From contig NZ_CP086107.1 in NCBI RefSeq assembly GCF_016765655.2, forward strand, positions 434,001 through 498,000: DNA of 64,000 nt, in the 5' to 3' direction. This document shows positions 30,525-41,428 of this stretch, one piece after another. How positions within the stretch are numbered: the stretch's first letter is position 1; the number at the start of each line of letters is the position of its first letter. The translations under genes were made by a program, and so were the position numbers. This DNA comes from Skermanella mucosa. Its GTDB lineage: Bacteria > Pseudomonadota > Alphaproteobacteria > Azospirillales > Azospirillaceae. Below the pieces are notes generated by a model. That model was not told the origin of the DNA and made no database searches. It saw nothing but the letters and a program-made list of their open reading frames with translations.

Positions 30525-30548
30525 ACTTATGCTTGTACCGGACGGCGC

Positions 30549-31271
30549 TCAGTACATGTGCTGGCCGCCGTTGATCGACAGGGTGGCGCCGGTGACGAAG
30601 CCGCCCTCGTCGGCCACCAGGAACAGGGTGCCGCGGGCGATCTCCGACGCCTTGCCGAGCCGGCCGACCGGCACCTTGGCGACGATCTTCTCCAGCACGT
30701 TCGGGGGAACGGCGCGCACCATGTCGGTGTCGATGTAGCCGGGTGCGATTGCGTTGACGGTGATCCCCTTGGCCGCACCCTCCTGGGCCAGCGCCTTGGT
30801 GAATCCGTGGATGCCCGACTTGGCCGCCGCGTAGTTGACCTGGCCGTACTGGCCGGCCTGGCCGTTGATCGAGCCGATGTTGACGATGCGGCCGAAGCCG
30901 CGCTCGCGCATGCCGTCGATCACGTTCCGGCACATGTTGAAGCAGGAGGTCAGGTTCGTCTGAATGACGTCGTTCCACTGCTCATAGCTCATGCGGTGAA
31001 GAACGCCGTCGCGGGTGATGCCGGCGTTGTTGACGACGATGTCCACGGGACCCAGTTCCGACGCGACCTTCGCGAGGCCTTCCTTGCAGGCATCATAGCT
31101 GCTGACGTCCCACTTGAAGACCGCGATGCCGGTACGCTCGGAGAACTCACGGGCCTTTTCGTCGTTGCCGGCGTAGATCGCGGCGACAGTGTATCCGGCG
31201 TCCTTCAAGCCGACCGAGATGGCCTCTCCGATGCCGCGCGTACCGCCGGTAACAACTGCGACTCTTGGCAT
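30549..31271 (-). CDS. phaB: Acetoacetyl-CoA reductase PhaB
   Basis: 240 residues, short-chain dehydrogenase fold. The NADP-binding motif TGGTRGIG is at residues 8-15, NNAGITRDGVLHRM follows, and the catalytic Ser/Tyr/Lys are in IVNIGSINGQAGQYGQVNYA AAKSG; the ending FVTGATLSINGGQHMY is typical of PhaB. It reduces acetoacetyl-CoA to (R)-3-hydroxybutyryl-CoA with NADPH, the direct precursor for PhaC. The start at 31271 is preferred because GAGAGGACA precedes it. It lies 34 bases after phaA. Confidence 0.96.
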   Translation of the reverse strand: MPRVAVVTGGTRGIGEAISVGLKDAGYTVAAIYAGNDEKAREFSERTGIAVFKWDVSSYDACKEGLAKVASELGPVDIVVNNAGITRDGVLHRMSYEQWNDVIQTNLTSCFNMCRNVIDGMRERGFGRIVNIGSINGQAGQYGQVNYAAAKSGIHGFTKALAQEGAAKGITVNAIAPGYIDTDMVRAVPPNVLEKIVAKVPVGRLGKASEIARGTLFLVADEGGFVTGATLSINGGQHMY

Positions 31272-31305
31272 TGTCCTCTCCCTTATGCGGATTGTTTCTT
31301 CACGT

Positions 31306-32481
31306 TCAGTCACGGGCGACGGTAAGAGCGATGCCCATGCCGCCGCCGATGCACAGGGTGGCGAGCCCCTTCTTGGCGTCGCGCTTCTGCATCTCGTGCA
31401 GCAGGGTGATCAGGACGCGGGCTCCCGAGGCGCCAATCGGATGCCCGAGTGCTATGGCGCCGCCGTTAACGTTCACCTTCGCCGGATCCCAACCCATGTC
31501 CTTGTTGACCGCGCAGGCCTGGGCGGCGAACGCCTCGTTCGCCTCGATCAGGTCCAGATCGTCTACCGACCAGCCGGCTTTCTTGAGTGCCAGGCGGCTG
31601 GCCGGGATCGGTCCGGAACCCATCACCGCGGGATCGACGCCGGCGGTCGCCCAGGACACGATGCGCGCCAGCGGCGTGATGCCGCGTTTCGCGGCGGCGT
31701 CCGCCCCCATCAGCACCAGGGCCGAAGCTCCGTCGTTGATGCCCGACGCGTTGCCCGCGGTCACCGTTCCTTCCTTGGAAAAAGCCGGCCGGAGTTTGGC
31801 CAACGCTTCCACGGTGACGCCGGGCTTGGGAAACTCGTCGGTATCGACGACGGTATCACCCTTGCGGGTCTTGATGGTAAGCGGAACGATTTCGTCCTTG
31901 AACCTGCCGGCCTTGATGGCGGCTTCTGCCTTGTTCTGCGATGCCGTTGCGAACTCGTCTTGCTGATCACGGGTGATCTGCCATTTCTGGGCCACGTTCT
32001 CGGCGGTGGTGCCCATGTGATAGCCGTTGAAGGCATCCCACAACCCGTCGCGGATCATGGTATCGATCAGCTGGGTGTCGCCCATCTTAGTGCCGCCCCG
32101 CAGATGCATGCAGTGGGGCGCCTGACTCATGCTTTCCTGGCCGCCGGCGACGACGATCTCGGCGTCGCCCGTCCGGATCGCCTGGAAGCCGAGCGCCACC
32201 GTGCGCAGGCCGGACCCGCACAGCTGGTTGATGCTGTAGGCGGTCTTTTCGACCGGAATGCCGGCGTTGACGGCCGCCTGGCGGGCGGGATTTTGCCCGG
32301 TTCCCGCCGTCAGCACCTGCCCCAGCACGACCTCCGAGACCTCATCCGGCTCGACGCCGGCGCGCCTCAACGCTTCCCGGATTGCCACCTCGCCCAGATA
32401 GTGGGCTGGCACCGTGCCCAGCGAGCCGTTGAATGCGCCGGTCGGGGTGCGGGCGGCTGAGGCTATAACAACTTCAGTCAT
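31306..32481 (-). CDS. phaA: Acetyl-CoA C-acetyltransferase (beta-ketothiolase) PhaA
   Basis: 391 residues, thiolase family. The acylated Cys88 lies in [16 protein letters not shown]; the C-terminal catalytic His and Cys are in [20 protein letters not shown] and [12 protein letters not shown]. It condenses two acetyl-CoA to acetoacetyl-CoA, the first step of PHB synthesis. The start [19 protein letters not shown] is at 32481. Its position upstream of phaB in the same direction supports the biosynthetic role over fatty-acid oxidation. Confidence 0.96.
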   Translation of the reverse strand: MTEVVIASAARTPTGAFNGSLGTVPAHYLGEVAIREALRRAGVEPDEVSEVVLGQVLTAGTGQNPARQAAVNAGIPVEKTAYSINQLCGSGLRTVALGFQAIRTGDAEIVVAGGQESMSQAPHCMHLRGGTKMGDTQLIDTMIRDGLWDAFNGYHMGTTAENVAQKWQITRDQQDEFATASQNKAEAAIKAGRFKDEIVPLTIKTRKGDTVVDTDEFPKPGVTVEALAKLRPAFSKEGTVTAGNASGINDGASALVLMGADAAAKRGITPLARIVSWATAGVDPAVMGSGPIPASRLALKKAGWSVDDLDLIEANEAFAAQACAVNKDMGWDPAKVNVNGGAIALGHPIGASGARVLITLLHEMQKRDAKKGLATLCIGGGMGIALTVARD

Positions 32482-32575
32482 GCGTTTCCTCCGCTTCAAA
32501 ATTATGAACTTGCCTGATCCAGGCTTAGGTTCTCAGTTTTCCCGTGAGATCGAGACGGGCTTGTCGATGGGCCTG

Positions 32576-34015
32576 TCAGTGCAACTTCACGCTCGGTTCC
32601 GTGCGATGCGTAAGGCTTCGGGAGAGCGTTTCCAGCGCGACCCTTGCGGATCCGTGAAGGGCCATGAGGTGCATCTTGTAGAGCGACATGTACATGATGC
32701 GGGCGAAGTACCCTTCGATCATCATGTTGCCGCCGACCAGCTTGCCCATCAGGTTGCCCACCGTCGAGTACTCGCCCAGCGACACCAGGGATCCGAAGTC
32801 TCGGTAGACGAAGGGTTGTAGCGGCTTGCCTTCCAGCCGGCGGCGCAGCTGCTTCAGCAGGTGCGACGCCTGCTGATGAGCTGCCTGGGCGCGGGGCGGA
32901 ACCGGCGCCTTATGCCCCTCGCGCGGACACGACGCGCAGTCCCCCATGGCGAAGATGTCGGGGTCGCGGGTGGTCTGGAGTGTCGGTGTCACGATCAGCT
33001 GGTTGTTACGGGTGACCTCGAGCCCGTCCAGCTCACGGAGAAACTCGGGGCCCTTCACACCCGCCGCCCACACCACCAGCTCGGCGGGAATGAAGCCGCC
33101 ATCAGCCAGGGAGACGCCATCCCGGCGCACCTCGGTGACCTTTGCTCCGGTTCGCAGATCGACGCCGAGATCGGTCAGCAACTTGGCAGTGGCTTTCGAA
33201 ATGCGCTCAGGCAGCGCCGGCAGGATCCGCTCGGCACCCTCGATCAGGGTGATGCGGAAGTCCTTCTCGGGGTCGATCCGGTCGAGGCCAAAGGCGGCGA
33301 TCTGGCGGGTCGTGCGATGCAGTTGCGCCGCCAGTTCGGTGCCGGTGGCGCCGGCTCCAATGATCGCGACGTGGAGCTGCCCCGACCGCACCGGCTCGGG
33401 TTGAGCGTGGGCCCGGATGCAGGCGTTGACCAGACGCTTGTTGAAGCGTTCCGCCTGGCGCAGCGTATCCAGCGGGATCGCGAACTCCTTAACACCCGGC
33501 GTTCCGAAGTCGTTGCTGGTGCTGCCCACCGCCATCACCAGCGTGTCGTACCGGAACGACCGCGCCGGGGTGATCTCGTTGCCCTCGTCGTCGTAAGTGG
33601 GGGCCAGGCAGACCTCGCGCTTGCTCCGGTCCAGTCCGATCATCTCGCCGTAGCGGTAGCGGAAATGATGCCAGTGTGCCTGAGCCAGATAGTCAAGCGC
33701 GTGATTGTCCACATTCATGCTGCCGGCCGCCACCTCGTGCAGCAGCGGCTTCCAGAGGTGGGTGCGCGAACGCTCGATCAGCGTGATGCTAGCCCGATTG
33801 CGCTTGCCCAGCTTGTCTCCCAGCCCGGTCGCCAGTTCCAGGCCGGCGGCGCCCCCGCCGACGACCACGATGTGGTGCAGCATATCATTCCGGGGCTTGA
33901 CGCCGGAGCGGGGCTCCGTCGCCTCCGGCGCACCAGCTCGCTCAAGGGTTTCCGTCAGGCCGGATGTCTGCCGTGACGTAATTGTCGTGTCATCAGCCGC
34001 TGCCTTGTCTGCCAT
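32576..34015 (-). CDS. Type II NADH dehydrogenase (NDH-2-like flavoprotein)
   Basis: 479 residues from the ATG at 34015 (GGGGAG upstream). After a polar leader of about 45 residues come the FAD-binding HIVVVGGGAAGLELATGLG and the NAD-binding HVAIIGAGATGTELAAQLH Rossmann motifs, then DIFAMGDCASCP. The C-terminal VYRDFGSLVSLGEYSTVGNL and MYMSLYKMHLMALHG form the membrane-anchoring helices of NDH-2. It oxidises NADH and reduces quinone at the inner membrane without proton pumping. With cytochrome bd this would give a fast, poorly coupled NADH outlet beside the pyruvate dehydrogenase genes. Confidence 0.9.
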   Translation of the reverse strand: MADKAAADDTTITSRQTSGLTETLERAGAPEATEPRSGVKPRNDMLHHIVVVGGGAAGLELATGLGDKLGKRNRASITLIERSRTHLWKPLLHEVAAGSMNVDNHALDYLAQAHWHHFRYRYGEMIGLDRSKREVCLAPTYDDEGNEITPARSFRYDTLVMAVGSTSNDFGTPGVKEFAIPLDTLRQAERFNKRLVNACIRAHAQPEPVRSGQLHVAIIGAGATGTELAAQLHRTTRQIAAFGLDRIDPEKDFRITLIEGAERILPALPERISKATAKLLTDLGVDLRTGAKVTEVRRDGVSLADGGFIPAELVVWAAGVKGPEFLRELDGLEVTRNNQLIVTPTLQTTRDPDIFAMGDCASCPREGHKAPVPPRAQAAHQQASHLLKQLRRRLEGKPLQPFVYRDFGSLVSLGEYSTVGNLMGKLVGGNMMIEGYFARIMYMSLYKMHLMALHGSARVALETLSRSLTHRTEPSVKLH

Positions 34016-34065
34016 GGCCCGGCACTCCCCGCTGTTTTCGTCATGCGCTACCCTGCCCCGCTCCC

Positions 34066-34101
34066 GCACCACCGGATGCCTGCATCCATATCCGGTGGTG
34101 C
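34066..34101 (-). terminator. Perfect 12-bp hairpin between dctA and the NDH-2 gene
   Basis: GCACCACCGGAT (34066-34077) pairs with ATCCGGTGGTGC (34090-34101) around a 12-base loop that itself contains a small inverted repeat (GGATGC/GCATCC). It begins 14 bases after the dctA stop (minus strand). There is no T-run; it could be a terminator or an mRNA-stabilising end. Confidence 0.65.
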
Positions 34102-34114
34102 TGGAACCGGGGGA

Positions 34115-35515
34115 TCAGGCCCGTACCGGCGAAGGAGCCCCTGCCGTTCCTCTCCCTGTGCCGATCCCGACGCTTTCCTCCTCTTCGACCAGGACGCTCT
34201 CTGGGCTGTCGGCCTCGGCATCGGTCTCGTTGTTGAGGTGCCGGTGCATGCGCTCGGTGTCGAGCGCTCCCTCCCATTTCGCGACCACGATGGTGGCGAC
34301 ACCGTTGCCGATCAGGTTGGTCAGGGCTCTCGCTTCCGACATGAAGCGGTCGATGCCCAGGATCAGCGCGATGCTGGCGACCGGAATGGTGCCGACCGAG
34401 GCCAGCGTTGCCGCCAGCACGATGAAGCCGCTGCCGGTGACGCCGGCCGCCCCCTTGGAGGTCAGCAGCAGCACGCCGATGATGCCCAGCTGCTGCGCCA
34501 TCGTCAGGTCCGTGTTGGTCGCCTGGGCCAGGAAGATCGCGGCCATCGTCAGGTAGATGCAGGTGCCATCCAGGTTGAACGAGTAGCCGGTCGGGATCAC
34601 CAGCCCCACCACGGACTTGTCCGCCCCAAGCAGCTCCATCTTGGCGATCATGCGCGGCAGGACTGATTCAGAGGAGGATGTGCCGAGGACGATCAGCAGC
34701 TCCTCCTTGATGTACTTGATGAACTTCAGGATGCTGAAGCCGGCCAGACGGGCGACCCCGCCCAGCACCAGGAAGACGAAGATCAGGCAGGTGGCGTAGA
34801 AGGCAATCATCATTGAGCCGAGCGAGACCAGGCTGCCCACGCCGTACTTGCCGATGGTGAAGGCCATGGCGCCGAAGGCACCGATCGGGGCCACCTTCAT
34901 CACGATGCCGACGATCTTGAAGAAGACGTGGGCCGACTGGTCGATGATGCCCAGCAATGGCTTGCCGCGCTCACCCAGCGCGAACAGGGCGAAACCGAAC
35001 AGCAATGCAAAGAACAGCACCTGAAGGATCTCACCCTCGGCGAAGGCGCCGACCACCGTGCTCGGCACGATGTGCATGATGTACTCGATGGTGCCCTGCT
35101 CGGCCGCTTTCGAGGTATAGGCCGCGATCGCCTTGGTGTCGAGCGCGCTCACATCGACGTTCATGCCGACGCCGGGCTGCCACAGGTTGACGACGATCAG
35201 CCCGACGATCAGGGCCAGGGTGGTCATGACCTCGAAGTAGATCAGCGCCTTGACGCCGACCCGGCCGACCTTCTTCATGTCCTCCATGCTGGCGATGCCG
35301 TGCACCACGGTGCAGAAGATGATCGGGGCGATCAGCATCTTGATCAGCTTGATGAACAGGTCGCCCAGCCACTTCAGGCTCTCGCCGAACTGGGGATAGA
35401 AGTATCCGACCAGCACGCCGAGAACGATGGCGCACAGGACCTGGAAGTAAAGATGATGGTAGATCTTCTTGTGTGGCGCCGTTGCGGCCGAGGCCGCGCC
35501 TCCGGTGACTTCCAT
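34115..35515 (-). CDS. dctA: C4-dicarboxylate:cation symporter DctA
   Basis: 466 residues of the glutamate/dicarboxylate symporter family. Typical are [20 protein letters not shown], the serine-rich re-entrant loop [18 protein letters not shown], and [20 protein letters not shown] plus [20 protein letters not shown]. The C-terminal tail is long, acidic then Gly-rich. It imports succinate, fumarate and malate with protons or sodium. It lies 13 bases after maeB with GGGAGAGAACG before the ATG, so it is co-transcribed with the malic enzyme rather than standing alone opposite dctBD as in rhizobia. Confidence 0.96.
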   Translation of the reverse strand: MEVTGGAASAATAPHKKIYHHLYFQVLCAIVLGVLVGYFYPQFGESLKWLGDLFIKLIKMLIAPIIFCTVVHGIASMEDMKKVGRVGVKALIYFEVMTTLALIVGLIVVNLWQPGVGMNVDVSALDTKAIAAYTSKAAEQGTIEYIMHIVPSTVVGAFAEGEILQVLFFALLFGFALFALGERGKPLLGIIDQSAHVFFKIVGIVMKVAPIGAFGAMAFTIGKYGVGSLVSLGSMMIAFYATCLIFVFLVLGGVARLAGFSILKFIKYIKEELLIVLGTSSSESVLPRMIAKMELLGADKSVVGLVIPTGYSFNLDGTCIYLTMAAIFLAQATNTDLTMAQQLGIIGVLLLTSKGAAGVTGSGFIVLAATLASVGTIPVASIALILGIDRFMSEARALTNLIGNGVATIVVAKWEGALDTERMHRHLNNETDAEADSPESVLVEEEESVGIGTGRGTAGAPSPVRA

Positions 35516-35528
35516 AGCGTTCTCTCCC

Positions 35529-37829
35529 CTACTCGGCGGCTTTGGCCATAGGCACTTCGCCCAGTTCCACAGCCGCATCCACGGCTGTCAGGGCGGTCAT
35601 GTTGACGATGCGGCGGACGGTGCTGGTCGGGGTCAGGATGTGAACCGGCTGGGCCGCGCCCAGCAGGATCGGCCCGACCGTGACGCCCTGCCCGGCCACC
35701 GCCTTCAGGGCGTTGAAGGTGATGTTGGCGGCATCCAAGTTGGGCATGATCAGCAGGTTGGCCTCGCAGGTGAGGGTGCTGTCCGGCATGATCCGGTCCA
35801 GCGTGTGTTTGGCAAGAGCCGCATCGGCGTGCATCTCGCCATCCACCTCCAGGTCCGGAGCCATTCCCTGGATCAGTCCCAGGGCCTGGCGCATCTTGAT
35901 CGCCGAGGGCGTGTCGGCGCTGCCGAAGTTGGAGTGCGACAGCAGGGCGGCGCGTGGCGTCAGGCCGAATCGTTGGACCTCCTTCGCCGCCAGCAGCGTG
36001 AACTCGGCGATCTGCTCGGCCGTCGGATCAGGATTGATCGAGGTGTCGCAGATGAACAGAGTATGCCCCGGCAGCATCAGCAGGTTCATGGCGGCGAAGT
36101 TTCGGGTGCCCTCCTGCAGGCCGATAACATCGGCGACATATCCCAGGTGTGTGGCATAGGGGCCGGAGGTGCCGCACAGCAGTCCATCGGCCTTGCCCTG
36201 TCGCACCAGCGCCGCCCCGATCAGCGTCGAGTTCCGCCGCATCTCCGCGACCGCGAAGTTGCTGGTGAGACCACGGCGGCGGCGAAGCTGATAGTAAAGT
36301 TCCGCCGCCTCATTGATCATGGCGTCATCGTCGAAGTCGGCGACGTCGTAGTCCTTGCCCGCTTGAATATGCAGGCCCAGCTCACGCATTTTCTGCTCGA
36401 TTACGTGGGTTCTGCCGACCAGGATCGGGCGCGCCAGGTTCTCATCGACTACCACCTGGGCCGCCCGCAGCACCCGATCGTCCTCGCCTTCCGCGTAGCA
36501 GACGCGCTTTCTGAGCTCCGCCGCGGCGGCGAACACTGGCTGCATGACCGTGCCGGAGCGGTAGACGAAGCCGCCGAGCTGGTCGCGGTAGGCCTTCATG
36601 TCGGTGATCGGCCGGGTGGCGACGCCGGTCTTCATGGCCGCTTCCGCCACCGCCGGAGCCACCGTCGTGATCAGCCGCGGGTCGAACGGACGCGGGATCA
36701 GGTATTCCGGGCCGAACGGCTCCTGAGTGCCGTAGGCCGAGGTCACCACGTCGGACGGCTCGGCTTCCGCGATGGCGGCGATCGCCAGCGTGGCCGCCAT
36801 CTTCATTTCCTCGTTGATGGTGCTGGCGCCGACATCCAACGCCCCCCGGAAGATGAAGGGGAAGCACAGGACGTTGTTGACCTGGTTGGGATAGTCCGAC
36901 CGCCCGGTGGCGATCACGCAGTCCGGCCTGACCTCCCTTGCCAGTTCGGGACGGATCTCCGGTTCCGGGTTCGCCATCGCCAGGATCAGCGGCTTGTCTG
37001 CCATGCCCTTGACCATCTCGGGCTTCAGCACGCCGCCAGCCGACAAGCCTAGGAAGATGTCGGCGTCAGGCATGATGTCGGCCAGCGTTCTGGCCTGGGT
37101 CGGCTGCCCGTAACGCGCCTTGTTGTCGTCCATGTACTCGGTGCGTCCTTCGTAGACCACACCCTTGCTATCGGTGACGAAGACGCTCTCCTTGCGGAGT
37201 CCCAGATTGATCAGCAGGTCGAGGCAGGCGAGTGCCGCGGCACCGGCACCGGAGCAGACCAGCTTGACGTCCTCGATCTTTTTCCCGACGACCTTCAGGC
37301 CGTTGATGACGGCCGCCGCCGTGACGATGGCGGTGCCGTGCTGGTCATCGTGGAAGACCGGGATTTTCATGCGTTCGCGCAGCTTGGTCTCGATGTAGAA
37401 GCATTCCGGCGACTTGATGTCTTCCAGGTTGATGCCGCCGAAGGTCGGCTCCAGGCTGGCGATGATCTCGACCAGCTTCTCGGGATCTGTCTCGTCGATC
37501 TCGATGTCGAACACGTCGATCCCGGCGAACTTCTTGAACAGGCAACCCTTGCCTTCCATGACCGGCTTGCTGGCGAGCGCGCCGATGTTGCCCAGGCCCA
37601 GCACCGCGGTCCCGTTGCTGATCACCGCCACCAGGTTGCCGCGCGAGGTCAGGTTCAGCGCCTCCAGCGGGTCCTTGTTGATCGACATGCAGGGGATCGC
37701 GACGCCCGGAGAATAGGCCAGCGCCAGATCGCGCTGGTTGACCATGCTCTTGGTCGGAGTGATCGAGATCTTACCTGGATTGGGAAAACGGTGATAGTTC
37801 AGGGCGCTTTGGACCAGATGTTCGTCCAT
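35529..37829 (-). CDS. maeB: NADP-type malic enzyme with phosphotransacetylase-like C-terminal domain
   Basis: 766 residues, the usual length of bacterial MaeB. The malic N-terminal domain contains [15 protein letters not shown] and [38 protein letters not shown] binds the metal; the NADP fold has [19 protein letters not shown]. Residues from about 430 form the PTA-like domain ([30 protein letters not shown]), usually regulatory in this family, for example by acetyl-CoA. It converts malate to pyruvate, CO2 and NADPH in the cytoplasm. Placed between dctA and the pyruvate dehydrogenase genes, it links dicarboxylate uptake to acetyl-CoA supply. Confidence 0.95.
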   Translation of the reverse strand: MDEHLVQSALNYHRFPNPGKISITPTKSMVNQRDLALAYSPGVAIPCMSINKDPLEALNLTSRGNLVAVISNGTAVLGLGNIGALASKPVMEGKGCLFKKFAGIDVFDIEIDETDPEKLVEIIASLEPTFGGINLEDIKSPECFYIETKLRERMKIPVFHDDQHGTAIVTAAAVINGLKVVGKKIEDVKLVCSGAGAAALACLDLLINLGLRKESVFVTDSKGVVYEGRTEYMDDNKARYGQPTQARTLADIMPDADIFLGLSAGGVLKPEMVKGMADKPLILAMANPEPEIRPELAREVRPDCVIATGRSDYPNQVNNVLCFPFIFRGALDVGASTINEEMKMAATLAIAAIAEAEPSDVVTSAYGTQEPFGPEYLIPRPFDPRLITTVAPAVAEAAMKTGVATRPITDMKAYRDQLGGFVYRSGTVMQPVFAAAAELRKRVCYAEGEDDRVLRAAQVVVDENLARPILVGRTHVIEQKMRELGLHIQAGKDYDVADFDDDAMINEAAELYYQLRRRRGLTSNFAVAEMRRNSTLIGAALVRQGKADGLLCGTSGPYATHLGYVADVIGLQEGTRNFAAMNLLMLPGHTLFICDTSINPDPTAEQIAEFTLLAAKEVQRFGLTPRAALLSHSNFGSADTPSAIKMRQALGLIQGMAPDLEVDGEMHADAALAKHTLDRIMPDSTLTCEANLLIMPNLDAANITFNALKAVAGQGVTVGPILLGAAQPVHILTPTSTVRRIVNMTALTAVDAAVELGEVPMAKAAE

Positions 37830-37900
37830 TCTTTTGGTCTCCCTTTCGGAGGGGTTCTTTTGGCCCCTGTTCTTGTCAAATGTTTCGCTTGCTCAAGTCT

Positions 37901-39976
37901 TCACTTTCGCTTGGGCATGTAGAGGTCGGTGATGGTGCCCTCGAAGGCTTCGGCTGACATGGCGATGGTTTCGGAGAGTGTCGGGTGCGGGTGGATGGTC
38001 AGGCCGATGTCCTCGGCATCGGCTCCCATCTCGATCGCGAGTGCGGCTTCCGCGATCAGGTCGCCGGCGCTGGGACCGACGATGCCGCAGCCGAGGATGC
38101 GGTCGGTCGCCTCGTCGAACAGGATCTTGGTGATCCCCTCGTCGCGCCCCAGTGACAGCGACCGGCCGCTCGCGGCCCACGGGAAGACCCCCTTGCCGTA
38201 CTTTACGCCCTTGGCCTTCAGCTCGTTCTCGGTCGGTCCCACCCAGGCGACTTCCGGATCGGTATAGGCGACCGACGGGATCACCTTGGCGTCGAAGAAG
38301 CTGTTCTTGCCCGACGCGGCCTCGGCTGCCACCCTGCCCTCATGGACCGCCTTGTGCGCCAGCATCGGCTGACCGACGACGTCGCCGATCGCGAAGATAT
38401 GGGCCACGTTGGTCCGCATCTGCTTGTCCACCGGGATGTAGCCGCGCTCGTCCACGGCAACCCCGGCATTCTCCGCCCCGATCGTGCGCCCGTTCGGTCG
38501 CCGGCCCACAGCAACCAGGATGCGATCGAAAATGTCGGTCGCTGGCGCCTTGCCGCCTTCGAAATATGCTATCAGACCATCCGCCGTCGCCTCGACCTTG
38601 GTCACCTTGGTCTTCAGGTGGATGTTCTCGTACTTCTTCTGGATCCGCTTCATCAGCGGCGTCACGATGTCCTTGTCGGCGCCGGGGATGATCTGGTCCA
38701 TCAACTCGACTATGGTCACCTTGGATCCCAGCGCGTGATAGACCGTCGCCATCTCCAGCCCGATGATGCCGCCGCCCAGCACCAGCAGCCGCTTCGGGAT
38801 CCCGTCCAGTTCCAGCGCCCCGGTGCTGTCGATCACCCGCGGGTCCTGGTGCGGGATGAACGGCAGCGTCACCGGCTCCGACCCCGCGGCGATGATCGCC
38901 TGGTCGAAGGTCACAACTTTCCTTGACCCATCCTGCCCCTCCACCTCGACCTGGTTGAGCGAGATGAACCGGCCGAACCCGGAAACAACCGTCACCTTGC
39001 GCTGCTTGGCCAGGCCGGACAGGCCGCCGGTCAGCTTCTTGACGACACCGTCCTTCCAGCCGCGGAGCGCATCGATGTCGATGGTGGGATCGGTGAAGCG
39101 GATGCCGTGGCCGGACATGTCCTGGGTCTCGTCGATCACCTTGGCCGCGTGCAGCAGGGCTTTCGACGGGATGCAGCCGACATTCAGGCAGACACCGCCC
39201 AGCGTCGGCCAACGTTCGATCAGCACGACCTGCTTGCCGAGATCAGCCGCCCGGAAGGCGGCGGTGTAACCGCCGGGGCCGGCCCCCAGCACCAACACCT
39301 CGGCATGGATGTCACTCGCCACGGCGCTGGCCGGTTTGCCCGCCGGAGCACTGGCTGGAGCTGGCGGCGCCATGGTTATCGCAGCACCGTTGCCCTTGGC
39401 GGCTGCCTGGGTCCGGAGCGTCATGATGGTGTCGCCCTGGGACACCCGGTCGCCCACCTTGATCCTGATCGCGCCGACGGTGCCCGCCGCGGGCGCCGGG
39501 ATCTCCATCGTGGCTTTGTCGGATTCCAGCGTCATCAGGGGGTCTTCGGCGCCGATCTCGTCACCTTCCCTGACCAGGATCTCGATGACCGGCACGTCCT
39601 TGAAGTCACCGATATCGGGAACCTTGACCTCGATCGTGTCGTAGGTTCCCGCCGGCGAGCCGTAACCGGCCTGCGCATAGCCGGCCGAGGGGGCAGCGTC
39701 TTCCCTCAGGCGTTCCTTGGGCGGAATGGCAGCCCCACCCTCGGCTTCGAGCATGAGGATCAGGTCGCCCTCCGAGACGCGGTCGCCGGTCTTGACCTTG
39801 ACCTCGCCGACGGTGCCGGCCTGCGGGCACGGCACCTCCAGCGTCGCTTTGTCGGACTCCAGCGTCAGCAGCGGGTCTTCCACCGCCACCTTGTCGCCGG
39901 TCTTCACGTGGACCTCGATGATCGGCACCTCCTTAAAGTCGCCGATATCAGGGATGCGGATTTCCATCGTGCTCAT
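37901..39976 (-). CDS. lpdA: Dihydrolipoyl dehydrogenase (E3) with two N-terminal lipoyl domains
   Basis: 691 residues, far longer than a bare E3 of about 470. Two lipoyl domains come first, at about 1-80 and 113-190, each with the lipoylation site (LLTLESDKATLEV; LMTLESDKATMEI). The flavoprotein follows from about 225: FAD motif VLVLGAGPGGYTAAFRAADL, redox disulphide GGVCLNVGCIPSKALLH, NAD motif LLVLGGGIIGLEMATVYH, and the C-terminal His-Glu pair in IHPHPTLSETIAMSAEAFEG. It reoxidises dihydrolipoamide of the pyruvate dehydrogenase complex, forming NADH. One fused lipoyl domain is known in Cupriavidus-type complexes; two are unusual. Confidence 0.95.
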   Translation of the reverse strand: MSTMEIRIPDIGDFKEVPIIEVHVKTGDKVAVEDPLLTLESDKATLEVPCPQAGTVGEVKVKTGDRVSEGDLILMLEAEGGAAIPPKERLREDAAPSAGYAQAGYGSPAGTYDTIEVKVPDIGDFKDVPVIEILVREGDEIGAEDPLMTLESDKATMEIPAPAAGTVGAIRIKVGDRVSQGDTIMTLRTQAAAKGNGAAITMAPPAPASAPAGKPASAVASDIHAEVLVLGAGPGGYTAAFRAADLGKQVVLIERWPTLGGVCLNVGCIPSKALLHAAKVIDETQDMSGHGIRFTDPTIDIDALRGWKDGVVKKLTGGLSGLAKQRKVTVVSGFGRFISLNQVEVEGQDGSRKVVTFDQAIIAAGSEPVTLPFIPHQDPRVIDSTGALELDGIPKRLLVLGGGIIGLEMATVYHALGSKVTIVELMDQIIPGADKDIVTPLMKRIQKKYENIHLKTKVTKVEATADGLIAYFEGGKAPATDIFDRILVAVGRRPNGRTIGAENAGVAVDERGYIPVDKQMRTNVAHIFAIGDVVGQPMLAHKAVHEGRVAAEAASGKNSFFDAKVIPSVAYTDPEVAWVGPTENELKAKGVKYGKGVFPWAASGRSLSLGRDEGITKILFDEATDRILGCGIVGPSAGDLIAEAALAIEMGADAEDIGLTIHPHPTLSETIAMSAEAFEGTITDLYMPKRK

Positions 39977-40023
39977 GGGGCAGCTCTCCAGTCATGTGTT
40001 CGGGACGGCCGTCGGCTAAGCGG

Positions 40024-41352
40024 TCACAGGACCAGCCGGCGGACATCCTCCAGCACGTGGCAGAGATGCCGGGAGAACCGGGCGGCGAGTGCTCCGTCGA
40101 TGACCCGGTGGTCGTAGGACAGCGACACCGGGAGCATCAGCCGGGGCACGAACTCCTTGCCGTTCCACACGGGAGCCATCTTGGACCGCACCACCCCCAG
40201 GATCGCCACCTCCGGCGCGTTGACGATCGGCGTGAAGCCGGTGCCGCCGATGCCGCCCAGGCTCGAAATCGTGAAGCACGCCCCCTGCATGTCGGCGGCA
40301 CTCAGCTTGCCGTCGCGCGCCCGTTTGGAGGCCGAGCCCAGCTCCTGGCTCAGTTCATGGATACCCTTGCGGTCCACGTCCCGGATCACGGGAACCACCA
40401 GCCCTTCCGGAGTGTCGGCGGCGATACCGATGTGGTAGTATTTCTTGACGATCAGGCTGTCCTTCTCCGGCGACAGCGAGCTGTTGAACTCGGGAAACTC
40501 CCGCAGCGCCGAGACGGCCGCCTTCATCAGGAAGGCCAGCAGCGTCACCCGGTAACCCTTCTCCTTCGCGGACGAGTCCAGCTCCTTCCGGTAGGCGTCG
40601 ATCTCCGTGATGTCGGACTCGTCGTTGTGCGTGACGTGCGGCACGTTCAGCCAGGCCCGGTGCAGGTGCGGACCGGACAGCTTCTTGATGCGCGGCAGCG
40701 GCCTGGTCTCGATCGGCCCGAACTTGGAGAAGTCCACCGCCGGGATTTCCGGAATACCGGCTCCTCCCGAGGATCCCGGTGCTGCTGCCGGCGCGGCCGC
40801 CGGTCCTTTGAGGAAGTTCAGCACGTCGTCCTTGGTGATGCGTCCTTTCTCACCGCTGCCCTTCAGCCTGGTCAGATCGACGCCCAGCTCGCGCGCCACC
40901 CGGCGCACGCTGGGGCTCGCATGGACGTTGCCGAAGTCTGCAGTTCCCGTCGTGGCTCCCGCTCCCCGATCGGCGGAGGCCGTTGCCTGGGATGGAGCGG
41001 GGTTCGTGTTCGGCACCGCGACGGGCTTCGACTGCGGCGGCGGCTCCTGCTGATTGACCAGCGACGGCGGTTGGGTCATGGCACCGTCGCCGCCCTTGAA
41101 CATCAGGATCGGCGTGCCCTCGCTGACCTTGTCGCCGACCTTGACCAGGATCTTCTCCACGGTGCCGGAAGATGGTGCAGGCACTTCCATGGTCGCCTTG
41201 TCCGACTCCAGCGTCAGCAAGGGGTCTTCGGCGTTGATCGCGTCGCCTTCCTTGACCAGAATCTCGATGATCGGAACGTCCTTGAAGTCTCCGATGTCGG
41301 GCACGGTCACCTGTGTCGTGACGCCGACACGAGTTTCGGTCATGGCAGTCAT
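40024..41352 (-). CDS. aceF: Pyruvate dehydrogenase E2, dihydrolipoyl acetyltransferase
   Basis: 442 residues. One lipoyl domain (about 10-85, with LLTLESDKATMEVPAP), a Pro/Ala linker, the peripheral-subunit-binding domain (ASPSVRRVARELGVDLTRLK, about 145-180), an Ala/Pro linker and the catalytic domain ending with the active-site SLSYDHRVIDGALAARF. It transfers the acetyl group to CoA and forms the core of the complex. GGAGGAG precedes the ATG at 41352. A single lipoyl domain is the minimum; the E3 partner carries two more. Confidence 0.96.
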   Translation of the reverse strand: MTAMTETRVGVTTQVTVPDIGDFKDVPIIEILVKEGDAINAEDPLLTLESDKATMEVPAPSSGTVEKILVKVGDKVSEGTPILMFKGGDGAMTQPPSLVNQQEPPPQSKPVAVPNTNPAPSQATASADRGAGATTGTADFGNVHASPSVRRVARELGVDLTRLKGSGEKGRITKDDVLNFLKGPAAAPAAAPGSSGGAGIPEIPAVDFSKFGPIETRPLPRIKKLSGPHLHRAWLNVPHVTHNDESDITEIDAYRKELDSSAKEKGYRVTLLAFLMKAAVSALREFPEFNSSLSPEKDSLIVKKYYHIGIAADTPEGLVVPVIRDVDRKGIHELSQELGSASKRARDGKLSAADMQGACFTISSLGGIGGTGFTPIVNAPEVAILGVVRSKMAPVWNGKEFVPRLMLPVSLSYDHRVIDGALAARFSRHLCHVLEDVRRLVL

Positions 41353-41428
41353 CTGTTTTCTCCTCCCTCGTTGCATACGGCGGGTCGTGCCGCCGCATGC
41401 CTATTCATTGCTTGGCGTACCGGCCGGT

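Noticed and set aside
34020-34060. Possible sigma54 promoter before the NDH-2 gene
   Set aside because: GG-N10-GC spacing exists, but the surrounding bases do not fit TGGCA at -24.
35469-37052. 527-aa plus-strand frame
   Set aside because: Shadow of maeB.
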